64,000 bases of DNA from Pseudomonas parafulva (GTDB lineage: Bacteria; Pseudomonadota; Gammaproteobacteria; Pseudomonadales; Pseudomonadaceae): assembly GCF_000800255.1 (NCBI RefSeq), contig NZ_CP009747.1:4650001-4714000 (forward strand), read 5' to 3'. Positions 19,361-28,900 of the stretch are shown here, piece by piece. The position numbers and the translations under genes were made by a program. Positions within the stretch are counted from its first letter, which is position 1, and each line of letters opens with the position of its first letter. The notes beneath the pieces are model-generated. The model made no database searches. It was given only the letters and a program-made list of their open reading frames with translations, and was not told the origin of the DNA.

Positions 19361-19876
19361 TCAGGCGCTCGGCTCGTTGTCGGCAGGTTTCGGGGCACTG
19401 GCCAGGGCCTGCAGCAGGGCAGGGTCCTTGATGGCCTTGAGGATGATGTCCTCGGCGCCAGTCTTGCCATCCATGTAGGTCAGCAGGTTGGCCAACTGGG
19501 TACGTGCCTCGAGCAATTGGTTGAGGGCATCGACCTTGCGCGCGACGGCGGCCGGGCTGAAGTCGTCCATGCTCTCGAAGGTGATGTCCAGGCTCAGGTT
19601 GCCGTCGCCAGTGAGTTCGTTGGGGACGTTGAACGCCACGCGAGGCTTCATCGCCTTGAGCCGCGAGTCGAAGTTGTCCACATCGACCTCCAGAAACTTG
19701 CGGTCGGCCACGGCCGGCAGCGGGTCTTCCGGCTTGCCGGCCAGATCGGCCAGCACGCCCATGACGAAGGGAAGCTGGACCTTCTTCTCGGCGCCGTACA
19801 GTTCGACGTCGTATTCGATCTGCACGCGCGGCGCGCGGTTACGCGCGATGAATTTCTGGGAGCTGTCTTTGGCCAC
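19361..19876 (-). CDS. tssB: T6SS contractile sheath small subunit TssB (VipA)
   Basis: Small sheath subunit. The 171-aa product (MAKDSSQKFIARNRAPRVQIEYDVELYG) contains VQLPFVMGVLADLAGKPEDPLP, KFLEVDVDNFDSRLKAMKPRV and the SMDDFSPAAVARKV motif of the family. Start is a GTG at 19876 with a strong AGGAGG 6-7 bases upstream. Confidence 0.97.
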   Translation of the reverse strand: MAKDSSQKFIARNRAPRVQIEYDVELYGAEKKVQLPFVMGVLADLAGKPEDPLPAVADRKFLEVDVDNFDSRLKAMKPRVAFNVPNELTGDGNLSLDITFESMDDFSPAAVARKVDALNQLLEARTQLANLLTYMDGKTGAEDIILKAIKDPALLQALASAPKPADNEPSA

Positions 19877-19933
19877 GTGGTTCCTCCTGGTCGCCGCTGG
19901 GGGCGCTGTCGTTCGTTGCGGCTGTCGGTGGTA

Positions 19934-20974
19934 TCAGTCGTCCTGGGGCCCGCGCAGGTTCTCGAACTGCGACAGGCCATCGGGAATCAGGTCGCGCACG
20001 ATGGTCGCGAAATCGGCATCGACCAGGTGCTTGGCCCGGCGCAGCAGCACGGGCAGTGGGCTCGAAGGCTCATGGCGGGCGTAGTACTGCAGCAGCCGGT
20101 CGAGGCTCTGGCGGACATCGTCGCGGCTGTTCACCTCGCCGGGCCGCGCTGGCGGGCGGGCACTCGGTGTGGCGGCGCTGGCCGATGGTGCCTGGTCGTT
20201 CTCGAACGGGTCATGCGCAGGCGTGTCGGGTACCGTGGCCGATGGCGAGCCGCCGGGTGCGTAGTCGGCGAGCACTTGCGAGGCCAGGCGCAGCGGCTGC
20301 TTGAGCGCGCTCAGGTCGACGCCCGAGGCGGAGCCCACGTGGTCGCTCACCCGTCGTTCGATGGCTTCGCAGGCGTCGCGCGCTCGGGTCAAGGCCTGGC
20401 GCGTCAGTTCGAGCTCTTCGGCGTCGGCATCGCGCAGTGCGGCGGCCAAGGCTTCGATGCTGAGGTCTTCGCTGGCGAAGTGCTGCAGGCCAGCGGCATG
20501 CAGGCCGGCACGCAGGGTCACCGGGCCGAACGCGCGCGAGCGTGCCAGGACGGCTTCGCGCAGCAAGGCGATGTTGGTTTCGCAGGTGAGGCCGGCCAAG
20601 GCGTTGACGCGCACGGTCGGGTCGTTGTCGTCCGAGGCATCGAGTTGCGGGTGCAGGTGCAGCCAGTATTCGCCCAGCAGATCGCGGATCAGTTCCAGGC
20701 CATCGGCCAGGCCGACAAAACCGTGCAGGGCAAGGTTGGACTGAACCAGGAAGTGGGTAATGCGCAGGTCTTTGCTGCGTTGCAGCAGGGAGATGCAGGA
20801 CTGTTCGAGAGCGCGCCACTGAGGCGGTTCGGCCGGCTGTACCGCATCGCCCATGACCCGTTCCGGACGCCCTTGGGCATCGCGTTCGAGTTGCAGGAAG
20901 TCGGCGTCGTATTCCAGGTCTTCGCCACAAGGGAAGTCATCTGAAACAGCGGCTAGCAGTGCCTGGGAGTTCAC
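19934..20974 (-). CDS. tssA: T6SS baseplate/cap protein TssA
   Basis: Coordinates tube and sheath assembly. The GTG at 20974 (VNSQALLAAVSDDFPCGEDLEYD) matches the usual family start and gives 346 aa; a TTG at 21016 would add 14 residues. The N-terminal ImpA_N domain is clear: DDFPCGEDLEYDADFLQLERDAQG, then PQWRALEQSCISLLQRSKDLRITHFLVQSNL and GLELIRDLLGEYWLHLHPQLDASDDNDPTVRVNAL. A Pro/Ala/Ser-rich linker (~245-290) leads to a short C-terminal helical domain (DVRQSLDRLLQYYARHEPSSPLPVLLRRAKHLVDADF). First gene of the leftward operon, about 140 nt downstream of a good promoter. Confidence 0.93.
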   Translation of the reverse strand: MNSQALLAAVSDDFPCGEDLEYDADFLQLERDAQGRPERVMGDAVQPAEPPQWRALEQSCISLLQRSKDLRITHFLVQSNLALHGFVGLADGLELIRDLLGEYWLHLHPQLDASDDNDPTVRVNALAGLTCETNIALLREAVLARSRAFGPVTLRAGLHAAGLQHFASEDLSIEALAAALRDADAEELELTRQALTRARDACEAIERRVSDHVGSASGVDLSALKQPLRLASQVLADYAPGGSPSATVPDTPAHDPFENDQAPSASAATPSARPPARPGEVNSRDDVRQSLDRLLQYYARHEPSSPLPVLLRRAKHLVDADFATIVRDLIPDGLSQFENLRGPQDD

Positions 20975-21380
20975 CAGATATCGATCTCCATATCGGCCCG
21001 TGGTGGGGCTCTGCAAATGGCGCAGGGTAAAAATTTAAAAGTGTGAACCAGCGCACAAAACGCAGGTGAACTTTAAGGGTTGATATTGAACCGATATCAG
21101 CGGCTGCAGCTCAAAGTTGCGCATTTATGGTTTATTTCCAAAATGCTGTCAAGGTAAGCTAGCGCGCTGAAAACCCGAGTGTGATCGTTTCAGCAGAATT
21201 TCAGCCGGCCGCTGAAACTGACATCAAAGTGCAGCGTGAGTGAGTTAGATTGTCAGGTTCTGTAGCGATAAATAGCGCATCTCCTTTGAAATGACGTGGA
21301 TTTCAGGGTCTGGTCCTGTAGCGCAAAGCAGTCCATCCATTTGAATGGAATCAAGGTTTATATTCTATGCAGGAGGCGTG
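20975..21380. other. Divergent T6SS promoter region
   Basis: About 400 AT-rich bases between tssA (leftward) and tagH (rightward), clearly lower in GC than both neighbours. It holds the tssA promoter at 21124-21152. I could not fix a convincing rightward promoter, and no RpoN -24/-12 element with correct spacing was found on either strand. No gene seen. Confidence 0.6.
21124..21152 (-). promoter_or_regulatory. Sigma-70 promoter of the tssA operon
   Basis: On the minus strand a perfect TTGACA (21152-21147) is followed after exactly 17 bases by CATAAA (21129-21124). Transcription would begin near 21117, leaving a leader of about 140 nt before the tssA GTG. Confidence 0.6.
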
Positions 21381-22781
21381 ATGGCACTTTGCCTAACTAT
21401 CACTAGTTACCACAAGATCACCCCAGGGCAATGCTCGGAGATCACGGTGGAAAAGGGTGCCGTCAGCATAGGAAGAAGTCCTAACAATGACTGGGTATTA
21501 CCTGATCCTGAGCGGTTGGTATCTTCTAGTCATTGTGTAGTTCAATTCCGTGAGGGCCGTTACTACATAACGGATAGCAGTACCAACGGTATCGAGTTGG
21601 TTCAGGCCGGCGTGCGTCTTCGCCGTGGCAACAGTGAACCGTTGATGGACGGCGAACTCATCCGGATCGGCGATTACGAGATCCAGGCGCGTATCGATTC
21701 GGGCTTTTCCGTCGACGAGAGTCGTCAGCCGGGCGCTCAGAGCTTCGAGGCGCTGATGGCCAATCAGGTCGCAGCGTCGAGCTCGCCGATCGCTCCGGCC
21801 TCTGCGGCGTTGCTGCAGGGGGCGTCCAGCCACGACACCCTGCCAGATTTGTTCGATTTCCTGGGGGCATCGAGTGTGCCTCCGGCCAGCCAGCCCGACC
21901 ACGTACCGGCCCAACAACACGATTTCCGGCCACCTGCGCCCGTTGCGCCTGCTCCTGCGCCGCCGCCTCCTGCAGCGCCGGGTATCGGGGCCATTCCAGC
22001 GGACTGGAACCCCTTCGACGACAGTCCCGCGCCTGCGCCTTTGCCCGCTGCTGCGCCAGACATCCCGCCCATGCCGGCTTTCGAAAGCCCGTTGGCGGCT
22101 GAGCCTGCGCCGCCGATCGCCCCGCCGCAGACGCCTCAGCCGCCGCCCTCAACGCCCGTCGTGGCAGCGCCGCCCGCCCCGCCTGCCGCTGACCAGGGTC
22201 TTCTACAGGCATTCCTGCGCGGTGCCGGGATCGACCACCTGCGTTTCGACGCCGAGGATGCGGCTGCGCAGATGGAGGCCGTCGGGCGCAGTTACCGCTT
22301 GATGGTCGAAGGGCTGATCGATGTCCTGCGCGCGCGCAGCAGCCTCAAGGGCGAGTTCCGCATGCAGCAGACCACCATCGCCCCCGTGCAGAACAACCCG
22401 CTCAAGTTCGCCCCCAATGCCGATGAGGCCTTGCTGCTGTTGCTGCGCCAGGGCAGTCAGGCGTTCATGCCGGCCGACCAGGCCGTGCGCGACAGTTTCG
22501 ATGATTTGCGTGCCCACCAACTGGCAGTGATGGCCGGCGTCGAAGCCGCCATCAAGCACCTGCTGACCCGCTTCGAGCCTGGGCAACTGGAAGCGCGGCT
22601 GGCGCCTGCGGCAGGCCTGGCCAAGCTGTTCGGTGGCTCGCGCCAGGCCCATCTGTGGCAGCAGTTCACCCAGCTCTACGGGCAGATTTCCCGCGAAGCG
22701 CAGGACGATTTCCAGGACTTGTTCGGCCGCGAGTTCAGCCGCGCCTACGAAGCCCATACCGCAAGAATGCAACGTTCCTGA
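21381..22781 (+). CDS. tagH: FHA-domain T6SS scaffold protein (TagH/Fha1)
   Basis: Phospho-threonine reader of the T6SS post-translational switch; once phosphorylated by PpkA it promotes assembly. ATG 21381 follows a perfect AGGAGG, giving 466 aa; an upstream ATG at 21345 lacks a ribosome site. Residues ~1-100 are the FHA domain with the binding-loop motifs GRSPNNDWVLPDP, SSSHC and TNG. A long Pro/Ala-rich linker (~165-265) leads to the C-terminal type-VI FHA domain (LLQAFLRGAGIDHLRFDAEDA, RSSLKGEFRMQQT, NNPLKFAPNADEALLLLL, FSRAYEAH). First gene of the rightward operon. Confidence 0.94.
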   Translation: MALCLTITSYHKITPGQCSEITVEKGAVSIGRSPNNDWVLPDPERLVSSSHCVVQFREGRYYITDSSTNGIELVQAGVRLRRGNSEPLMDGELIRIGDYEIQARIDSGFSVDESRQPGAQSFEALMANQVAASSSPIAPASAALLQGASSHDTLPDLFDFLGASSVPPASQPDHVPAQQHDFRPPAPVAPAPAPPPPAAPGIGAIPADWNPFDDSPAPAPLPAAAPDIPPMPAFESPLAAEPAPPIAPPQTPQPPPSTPVVAAPPAPPAADQGLLQAFLRGAGIDHLRFDAEDAAAQMEAVGRSYRLMVEGLIDVLRARSSLKGEFRMQQTTIAPVQNNPLKFAPNADEALLLLLRQGSQAFMPADQAVRDSFDDLRAHQLAVMAGVEAAIKHLLTRFEPGQLEARLAPAAGLAKLFGGSRQAHLWQQFTQLYGQISREAQDDFQDLFGREFSRAYEAHTARMQRS

Positions 22782-22817
22782 GGCTGTGCTTCAGGACCGG
22801 AAGAGTTACAGGACGTC

Positions 22818-23321
22818 ATGAGGACGAACATGAATGCAACACGACTGATCACGGCCCTGGCCCTGGTGCTGCTCGGTGCCTGCAGCAAAGACGCGCCCGC
22901 ACCCGCGTCGGCTGACCACGAGGCGCCCGGCGTCAGCCTGTACTTCAGCGCCGCCGCTGGCCTCAATCCGGGCGCCGACGGCACGCCCGCGCCGGTACGG
23001 GTGCGGGTCTACGAGCTGAAGAACGCCGCCGCCTTCGAGCGCGCTGACTATTTCGCCCTGGCCGAGCGCGCTCAGGCCACCTTGGGGGCCGACCTCGTCG
23101 ATCAGGACGAGGTGCTGCTGCAGCCCGGTCGGCAGTTGCAACTCGACCGTCCGTTGAACCCGGCCACACGCCTGGTCGGGCTGGTCGTCGGCTACCGCGA
23201 GGTCGATCGGGCGCAATGGCGCAGCGTGCTGCCGGTGCCGCCACACGACTACCAGATCAGCCTCGATGTGCGCGCCGTGCGCAGCACCGTGGCCACACCA
23301 CAACCTGTCCCTGCCCGCTAG
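22818..23321 (+). CDS. tssJ: T6SS outer-membrane lipoprotein TssJ
   Basis: Lipoprotein that anchors the TssJLM membrane complex to the outer membrane. The 167-aa precursor has a lipoprotein signal (TRLITALALVLLGAC) and mature motifs SLYFSAAAGLNPGADGTPAPVRVRVYELKNAAAFERADYF, typical of the transthyretin-like TssJ fold. ATG 22830 is an equally possible start (GAGGAC upstream). Sits 15 bases before tssK. Confidence 0.94.
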   Translation: MRTNMNATRLITALALVLLGACSKDAPAPASADHEAPGVSLYFSAAAGLNPGADGTPAPVRVRVYELKNAAAFERADYFALAERAQATLGADLVDQDEVLLQPGRQLQLDRPLNPATRLVGLVVGYREVDRAQWRSVLPVPPHDYQISLDVRAVRSTVATPQPVPAR

Positions 23322-23336
23322 GCAAACGGAGAACCC

Positions 23337-24671
23337 ATGTCCTGGAACAATCGCGTGGTCTGGTCGGAAGGCATGTTCATCACGACCCAGCACTTCCAGC
23401 AGCACGACCGCTACCTGGAGACGTTCATCGATGCCCGCAGTCGCCCGCTGTCCACGGCCGCCTGGGGTTTCTCCGAGTTGCTGATCGACCAGGGCCTGCT
23501 GGCCCAGGGCAAGCTGGCGATCATCAGCGCCCGAGGCCTGTTGCCGGACGGTACGCCGTTCGACATCCCGCGTGACGACCTGCCACCGCCGCCGTTGGAA
23601 ATTCCCGAAGACCTGCGCGATGCGGTGATCTATCTGGGCCTGCCGCTCAAGCGCGCCGGCGCCCGCGACACCGTCGATGAAGGTGAACCGCTGGACGGCG
23701 CGCGTTACGTCGCCCGGGTCAGCGAAGTGCGCGACGACAATGCGCCGTTCGAGAACCGCGCGCCGTTGGCCCTGGGCAGTCGCGCCCTGCGCCTGTTGTC
23801 CGAGCGCGAGGGCTTGGGCGACTACGCGGCGCTGGGCGTGCTGCGTATCCGTGAGAAGCGCGCCGACCGCGCGCTGATGCTCGATGACAGCTACATCCCG
23901 CCCGTGCTGGACGTGGCGGTGAGCGCTACGTTGGCGAATTTCCGCAGCGAACTGCTGGGTCTGCTGCATCAACGCGGCGAAGCGCTGGCCGGGCGCGTGG
24001 TGGCTTCGGCCAACGGCGGCGCCTCGGAAATCGCCGACTTCATGCTGCTGCAACTGGTCAACCGGGCGCAGCCGCTGGTCGAGCACCTGGGCCAGCTCAG
24101 CCCGCTGCACCCGGAGCGGCTGTTCAGCGAACTGGTCGCCCTTGCCGGCGAGTTCGCCACCTTCACCCAGGACGGCCGGCGTCCGGAGAGCTTCCCGGCG
24201 TATCAGCACGATGATCTGGCGGCGACGTTCCAGCCGCTGATGGCTTCCCTGCGCCAAGCCCTGTCGATGCTGATCGACAGCAAGGCGGTGGCCATTCCGA
24301 TCGTCGAGAAAGCCTATGGCGTGCACGTGGGCATGCTGGCCGACCGCAGCCTGCTGGACAGCGCCAGCTTCATCCTGGTGGTGCGCGCCGATGTGCCGAG
24401 CGAAACCCTGCGCAGTCGGTTCGGCCAGCAGAGCAAGATCGGCTCGGTGGAACACATCCGCGACCTGGTCAACCTGCAATTGCCTGGCATCGGCCTGTTG
24501 CCGTTGCCGGTGGCGCCCAGGCAGATCCCGTTCCATGCCGGTTCCACTTACTTTGAGCTCGACCGTGGCAGCGAGCACTGGAAACAGTTGCAGCATTCCG
24601 GTGGCTTCGCCTTCTACGTCGCTGGCGAGTTCCCTGGGTTGAGCCTGGCGTTCTGGGCCATTCGAGGATAA
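23337..24671 (+). CDS. tssK: T6SS baseplate-membrane complex connector TssK
   Basis: Trimeric connector between the baseplate and the TssJLM complex. The 444-aa product begins MSWNNRVVWSEGMFITTQHFQQHDRYLETFIDARSRPL, a near-invariant family N-terminus (W.EGMF..PQHFQQ.DRY). It contains LLQLVNRAQPLVEHLGQLSPLHPERLFSELVALAGEFATF and ends FAFYVAGEFPGLSLAFWAIRG. GGAG ribosome site upstream. Confidence 0.97.
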   Translation: MSWNNRVVWSEGMFITTQHFQQHDRYLETFIDARSRPLSTAAWGFSELLIDQGLLAQGKLAIISARGLLPDGTPFDIPRDDLPPPPLEIPEDLRDAVIYLGLPLKRAGARDTVDEGEPLDGARYVARVSEVRDDNAPFENRAPLALGSRALRLLSEREGLGDYAALGVLRIREKRADRALMLDDSYIPPVLDVAVSATLANFRSELLGLLHQRGEALAGRVVASANGGASEIADFMLLQLVNRAQPLVEHLGQLSPLHPERLFSELVALAGEFATFTQDGRRPESFPAYQHDDLAATFQPLMASLRQALSMLIDSKAVAIPIVEKAYGVHVGMLADRSLLDSASFILVVRADVPSETLRSRFGQQSKIGSVEHIRDLVNLQLPGIGLLPLPVAPRQIPFHAGSTYFELDRGSEHWKQLQHSGGFAFYVAGEFPGLSLAFWAIRG

Positions 24672-24677
24672 GCCGCG

Positions 24678-25985
24678 ATGCAGCACGACGATCCTCAAGG
24701 CAATGACCGGACCCAATTCATGCCGCGCCCCGGTGGCCGTGGTCCGCAGCCCTCGACACCGGCGCAGCCCGCACCGCCGCCGTTGAGCGTGCCGGCCGAA
24801 CCGCTGGCGCCTGGGCAGGGCGCCGGGCTCAATCCACTGGAGCAGGCAGCCGGGCCGCTGCTGGCCTTACTCACACGCCTGCGCAACACCATCGCCCATC
24901 CCGCCCCGGCCAGCCTGCGCGCACAATTGCTGGCCTACCTGCGTCAGTTCGAGGAGCGTGCCGACGCCGCCGGTGTGCCGCGTAACGAAGTGCTGCTGGC
25001 ACGCTACGCCCTGTGCACCGCCCTCGACGAGGCGGTGCTGAGCACCCCGTGGGGCAGCAGCAGCGACTGGGGCAAGCAAAGCCTGCTGATCACCGTGCAC
25101 AACGAGGCCTGGGGCGGGGAGAAGACTTTCCAGTTGCTCGAACATTGCCTGCAGAGCCCGCGTGAGCGCTTGAACCTGCTGGAGCTGCTGTACCTGTGCA
25201 CCAGCCTGGGTTTCGAGGGCCGCTATCGGGTCATGAACGGGGGCCGCGCGCAGCTCGAAGCGCTGCGCGAACGCACCGCCGCAGCCATCCGCGGCGCCCG
25301 TGGCGAGATCGAGCGCGAACTGTCGCCGCATTGGCGCGGCGTCTCGGTCAGCCGCGACCGCCTGGCGCAGTTCATCCCGCCATGGGTCGGCCTGGCCGTG
25401 GCCCTGGCGTTGCTGTTGCTGTTGTTGTTCGGCCTGCGCATGAAGCTCGCCTCCGACGCCGAGCCGGTGTTCCGTGGTATTCACGCGCTGGGGGAAATTC
25501 CGGTGCAGGCCATGGACCGTCCCGTGGTGCAGCCCAAGCCCGTTGAGCGCCCGCGTCTGGCCGGTTTCCTGGCCGATGACATCAAGGCTGGCCGGGTCTC
25601 GGTCGAAGATGCGGTCGACCGTTCGGTGGTGACCATTCGCGGTGACGAACTGTTCGCGTCGGCCAGCGCCAGCATCAAGGGCGACTTCGAGCCCCTGCTG
25701 CAGCGCATTGCCGCGGCCGTCTCCAAGGTCAAGGGCAATGTGCGCGTGACCGGGCACAGCGACAACCAACGCATCGCCACGATCCGCTTCCCCTCGAACT
25801 GGGCGCTGTCCCAGGCCCGTGCCGAAGAGGTCAAGTCGCTGCTGGTGGCGCGCACCGGTCAGGCCGAGCGTTTCACCGCCCAGGGGCTGAGCGACACCGA
25901 GCCGTTGGCGTCGAACGACACCGCGCAAGGCCGGGCGAAGAATCGTCGGGTGGAAATCACAGTTCTGGCGGAGGGCGTCGAGTGA
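24678..25985 (+). CDS. tssL: T6SS inner-membrane protein TssL with OmpA-like domain
   Basis: DotU-family subunit of the membrane complex. The 435-aa protein has a Pro-rich N-terminus (~10-50) and the cytoplasmic DotU domain (AQLLAYLRQFEERADAAGVPRNEVLLARYALCTALDEAVLSTPWG...). A single transmembrane helix lies near residues 236-255. A periplasmic peptidoglycan-binding OmpA/MotB domain (~300-435: VRVTGHSDNQRI, FPSNWALSQARAEEV, GLSDTEPLASN, AKNRRVEI) makes this the extended TssL form. Stop overlaps the tssM GTG by 4 bases. Confidence 0.96.
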   Translation: MQHDDPQGNDRTQFMPRPGGRGPQPSTPAQPAPPPLSVPAEPLAPGQGAGLNPLEQAAGPLLALLTRLRNTIAHPAPASLRAQLLAYLRQFEERADAAGVPRNEVLLARYALCTALDEAVLSTPWGSSSDWGKQSLLITVHNEAWGGEKTFQLLEHCLQSPRERLNLLELLYLCTSLGFEGRYRVMNGGRAQLEALRERTAAAIRGARGEIERELSPHWRGVSVSRDRLAQFIPPWVGLAVALALLLLLLFGLRMKLASDAEPVFRGIHALGEIPVQAMDRPVVQPKPVERPRLAGFLADDIKAGRVSVEDAVDRSVVTIRGDELFASASASIKGDFEPLLQRIAAAVSKVKGNVRVTGHSDNQRIATIRFPSNWALSQARAEEVKSLLVARTGQAERFTAQGLSDTEPLASNDTAQGRAKNRRVEITVLAEGVE

Positions 25986-28900
25986 AGGCGTTTTTCAGTT
26001 TCGTCATCCGCTGGGTGATCCCGGTGCTGGGGCTGATCGCCCTGAGCCTGATCATCTGGTTCCTGGGTCCGCTGCTGGATGTGCTGGCCCCGCCTGCGCC
26101 GCGCTGGATCCTGATCATCCTGCTGTTCGCGGTGTGGATCGCCTACCGCACCTGGCGCATCGTCCAAGCCCGCCGCCAGGCGGCCAAGGTGCTGGAAAGC
26201 CTGGCTGCCGAGACGGCGCCGGACCCTACCAGCCTGGCCACTGCCGAAGAACTGGCGACCCTGCGCCAGCGTATGGACGAAGCCCTGGTGCTGCTGAAGA
26301 AGGCGCGTCTGGGCGGCGACGAGCGGCGTAATCTCTATGAGCTGCCTTGGTACGTGATCATCGGCCCGCCCGGCTCGGGCAAGACCACTGCGCTGATCAA
26401 TTCCGGCCTGCACTTCCCGCTGGCCGCGCAACTGGGCGAAGGCGCCATCCGCGGCGTTGGCGGCACGCGCAATTGCGACTGGTGGTTCACCGACCAGGCC
26501 GTGCTGCTCGACACCGCTGGCCGCTATACCACCCAGGACAGCCATGCCCAGGTCGACAAGGCCGCCTGGCTGGGCTTTCTCGACCTGCTCAAGCAGCAGC
26601 GCTCACGGCGTCCCATCGATGGCGCGTTCATCGCCATCAGCCTGTCGGATCTGCTGCTGGGCAGCGATGCAGAACGCGCCGCGCATGCCATGGCGATTCG
26701 CACGCGGATCCAGGAGCTGTATACCCAACTCGGCGTGCGCTTCCCCATCTACCTGATGCTCACCAAGCTCGACCTGGTGCCTGGGTTCATGGAGTTCTTC
26801 GACAACCTGAGCAAGGAAGAACGTGCTCAGGTGTGGGGCATGACCTTCGCGCTGGATGAGGGTCAGCAGGGCGAGGGGCCGGTGGCGCAGTTCGAGCAAG
26901 AGTTCGGCCTGCTGGAGACGCGTCTGAACCAGCGGTTGGTCGAACGCCTCCAGCAGGAACGCGACCCGGCGCGGCGCGATCTGGTCTATGGCTTCATCCA
27001 GCAGTTCGCGGCGCTGCGTGGCAACCTCAAGAGCTTCCTCGACGGCGTGTTCAAACCCAATGCCTTCGAAGAGCGGGCGCTGCTGCGCGGGGTGTACTTC
27101 ACCAGCGGCACCCAGGAAGGCAGCCCGATCGACCGCCTGATCGGCAGCATGGCGCAGAGCATGGGCCTGGACCGTGCGCACCTGGCGCGTCAGACCGGCA
27201 CCGGGCGCAGCTACTTCATCGAGAAGCTGTTCACCGCCGTGGCCTTCGCCGAACGCGGGCTGGTGGGCAGCGATCCCAAGGTGGAGCGTCGACGCAAATG
27301 GATCGCACGCGGTGCCCTGGCCTTGAGCGTGGCTCTGGTGCTGGTGGTCGGCACCTTGTGGACCTTGAGCTACCGCGCCAACCAGCAGTACATCGCCGAA
27401 GTCGACAGCCGCCTCAAACCGCTGGGCAAGAGCGTTCAGGAACTGAGCCCGGCGCAGCGCGAAGTGATCGAGGTGCTGCCGTTGCTCAATGCCGTGCGCC
27501 GCCTGGCCAACGATCCGCCCAGTTGGGCCGAGGGCCTGGGGCTGTATCAGGGCGATATGCTCGAGAGCGAGTCCGATAGCGTCTACCGCAAGCTGCTGAT
27601 CGCCATCTTCGCCCCGCGCCTGGTTACCCGCATCGAGGAGCAGTTGTATGCCGGTGGCCCGTCGGATTACCTCTACGAAGGCCTCAAGGCCTATCTCATG
27701 CTCGCCGACAGCGAGCATTACGACGCCGACTTCATCAAGGCCTGGATCAGCCTGGATTGGGAGCGTCATCTGCCGCGCGATCTGGCCCCGGAACAACGTC
27801 AGGCACTGGAGCAGCACCTCTCGGCGCTGTTCGACAAGCGCCCGCCCAATGCGCGACTGGATCAGCGCCTGATCGACGACACCCGCCGTCAGTTGCAGCA
27901 ATTGCCGGTGGCGCAACGGGTGTATGACCGGGTCAAGCGTCAGAAACTGCCGAACGGTGTCAGCGATTTTCGCCTCAGCGACGCGGCCGGTCGCGATGCG
28001 GCGCTGGTGTTCCAGCGCAAGAGCGGCAAGCCGTTGACCGATCCGCTGCCGGGCATCTTCACCGTCGACGGTTATCGCAAAGCGTTTCTCGCCGCCAGCG
28101 TCGCCCACGCCGAAACCCTGGCCGAGGAGCGCTGGGTGCTGGGTCGCGAGCTGAGCGAGGCCAGCGATGCCAAGCGCCTGGCCGACGACGTGCGCCAGCT
28201 CTATTACCAGGACTACATCCGCCAGTGGGATGCGCTGCTGGCCGATCTCGATTTCGTGCCCATCACCAGCGCCGGGCAGGCTGCCGACGTGCTGCGCGTA
28301 TTGTCCGGGCCGACCTCGCCGCTGAAGAAGCTGCTGCAGGCGGTGGCCAAGGAAACCGACCTGCAACAGCCGACCGTGCTCGACCAGGCCCAGGCCAAGG
28401 TGGAGCAGGCCGGGGTTGATCAGTTGCGTCAGCGCCTCGGTGGCCTGCTGGGCGACACGCCGATTCCGGGCACCGAGGCGCAGGCGCGCGAGGTGGACCC
28501 GGTCACGGCCCACTTCGCTGAACTGGCCGAACTGGTCGCCAGCGGCGAGGGCCAGCCGAGTTCGCTCGACGGCTTGCTGGCCGACCTCAACGCGCTGTAC
28601 GTGCAAGTCAGCGCCATGGTCGGCGCCAGTGGCGATGCCTTGCTGGGCGAGGCCAAGAACCAGGCGCAGGCGGCTTCGCAGCGCGTGTCGCTGGGCGCGG
28701 CGCGCCAGCCCAAGCTGGTGCAGAACCTGGTCGGTTCGGTGGTCGGCTCGACCAACGCCATCGTCATGGGCGGGGTGCGCAATCAGCTCAACGCCGCCTG
28801 GACCAGCGAGGTGGTCAATGTCTACCGTCAGTCGCTCAGCGGGCGCTATCCCCTGAGCGCCGGCAGCCCACGCGATGCCACCCTGGAAGACTTCGGCCAG

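Noticed and set aside
20975..21380. RpoN promoter for the T6SS operons
   Set aside because: CTGGTCCTGTAGCGCAAA and similar sequences have GG and GC one base off the required spacing.
22806..24716. 636-codon open frame opposite tssJ-tssK
   Set aside because: Spans two real genes on the other strand and has shadow-type composition.
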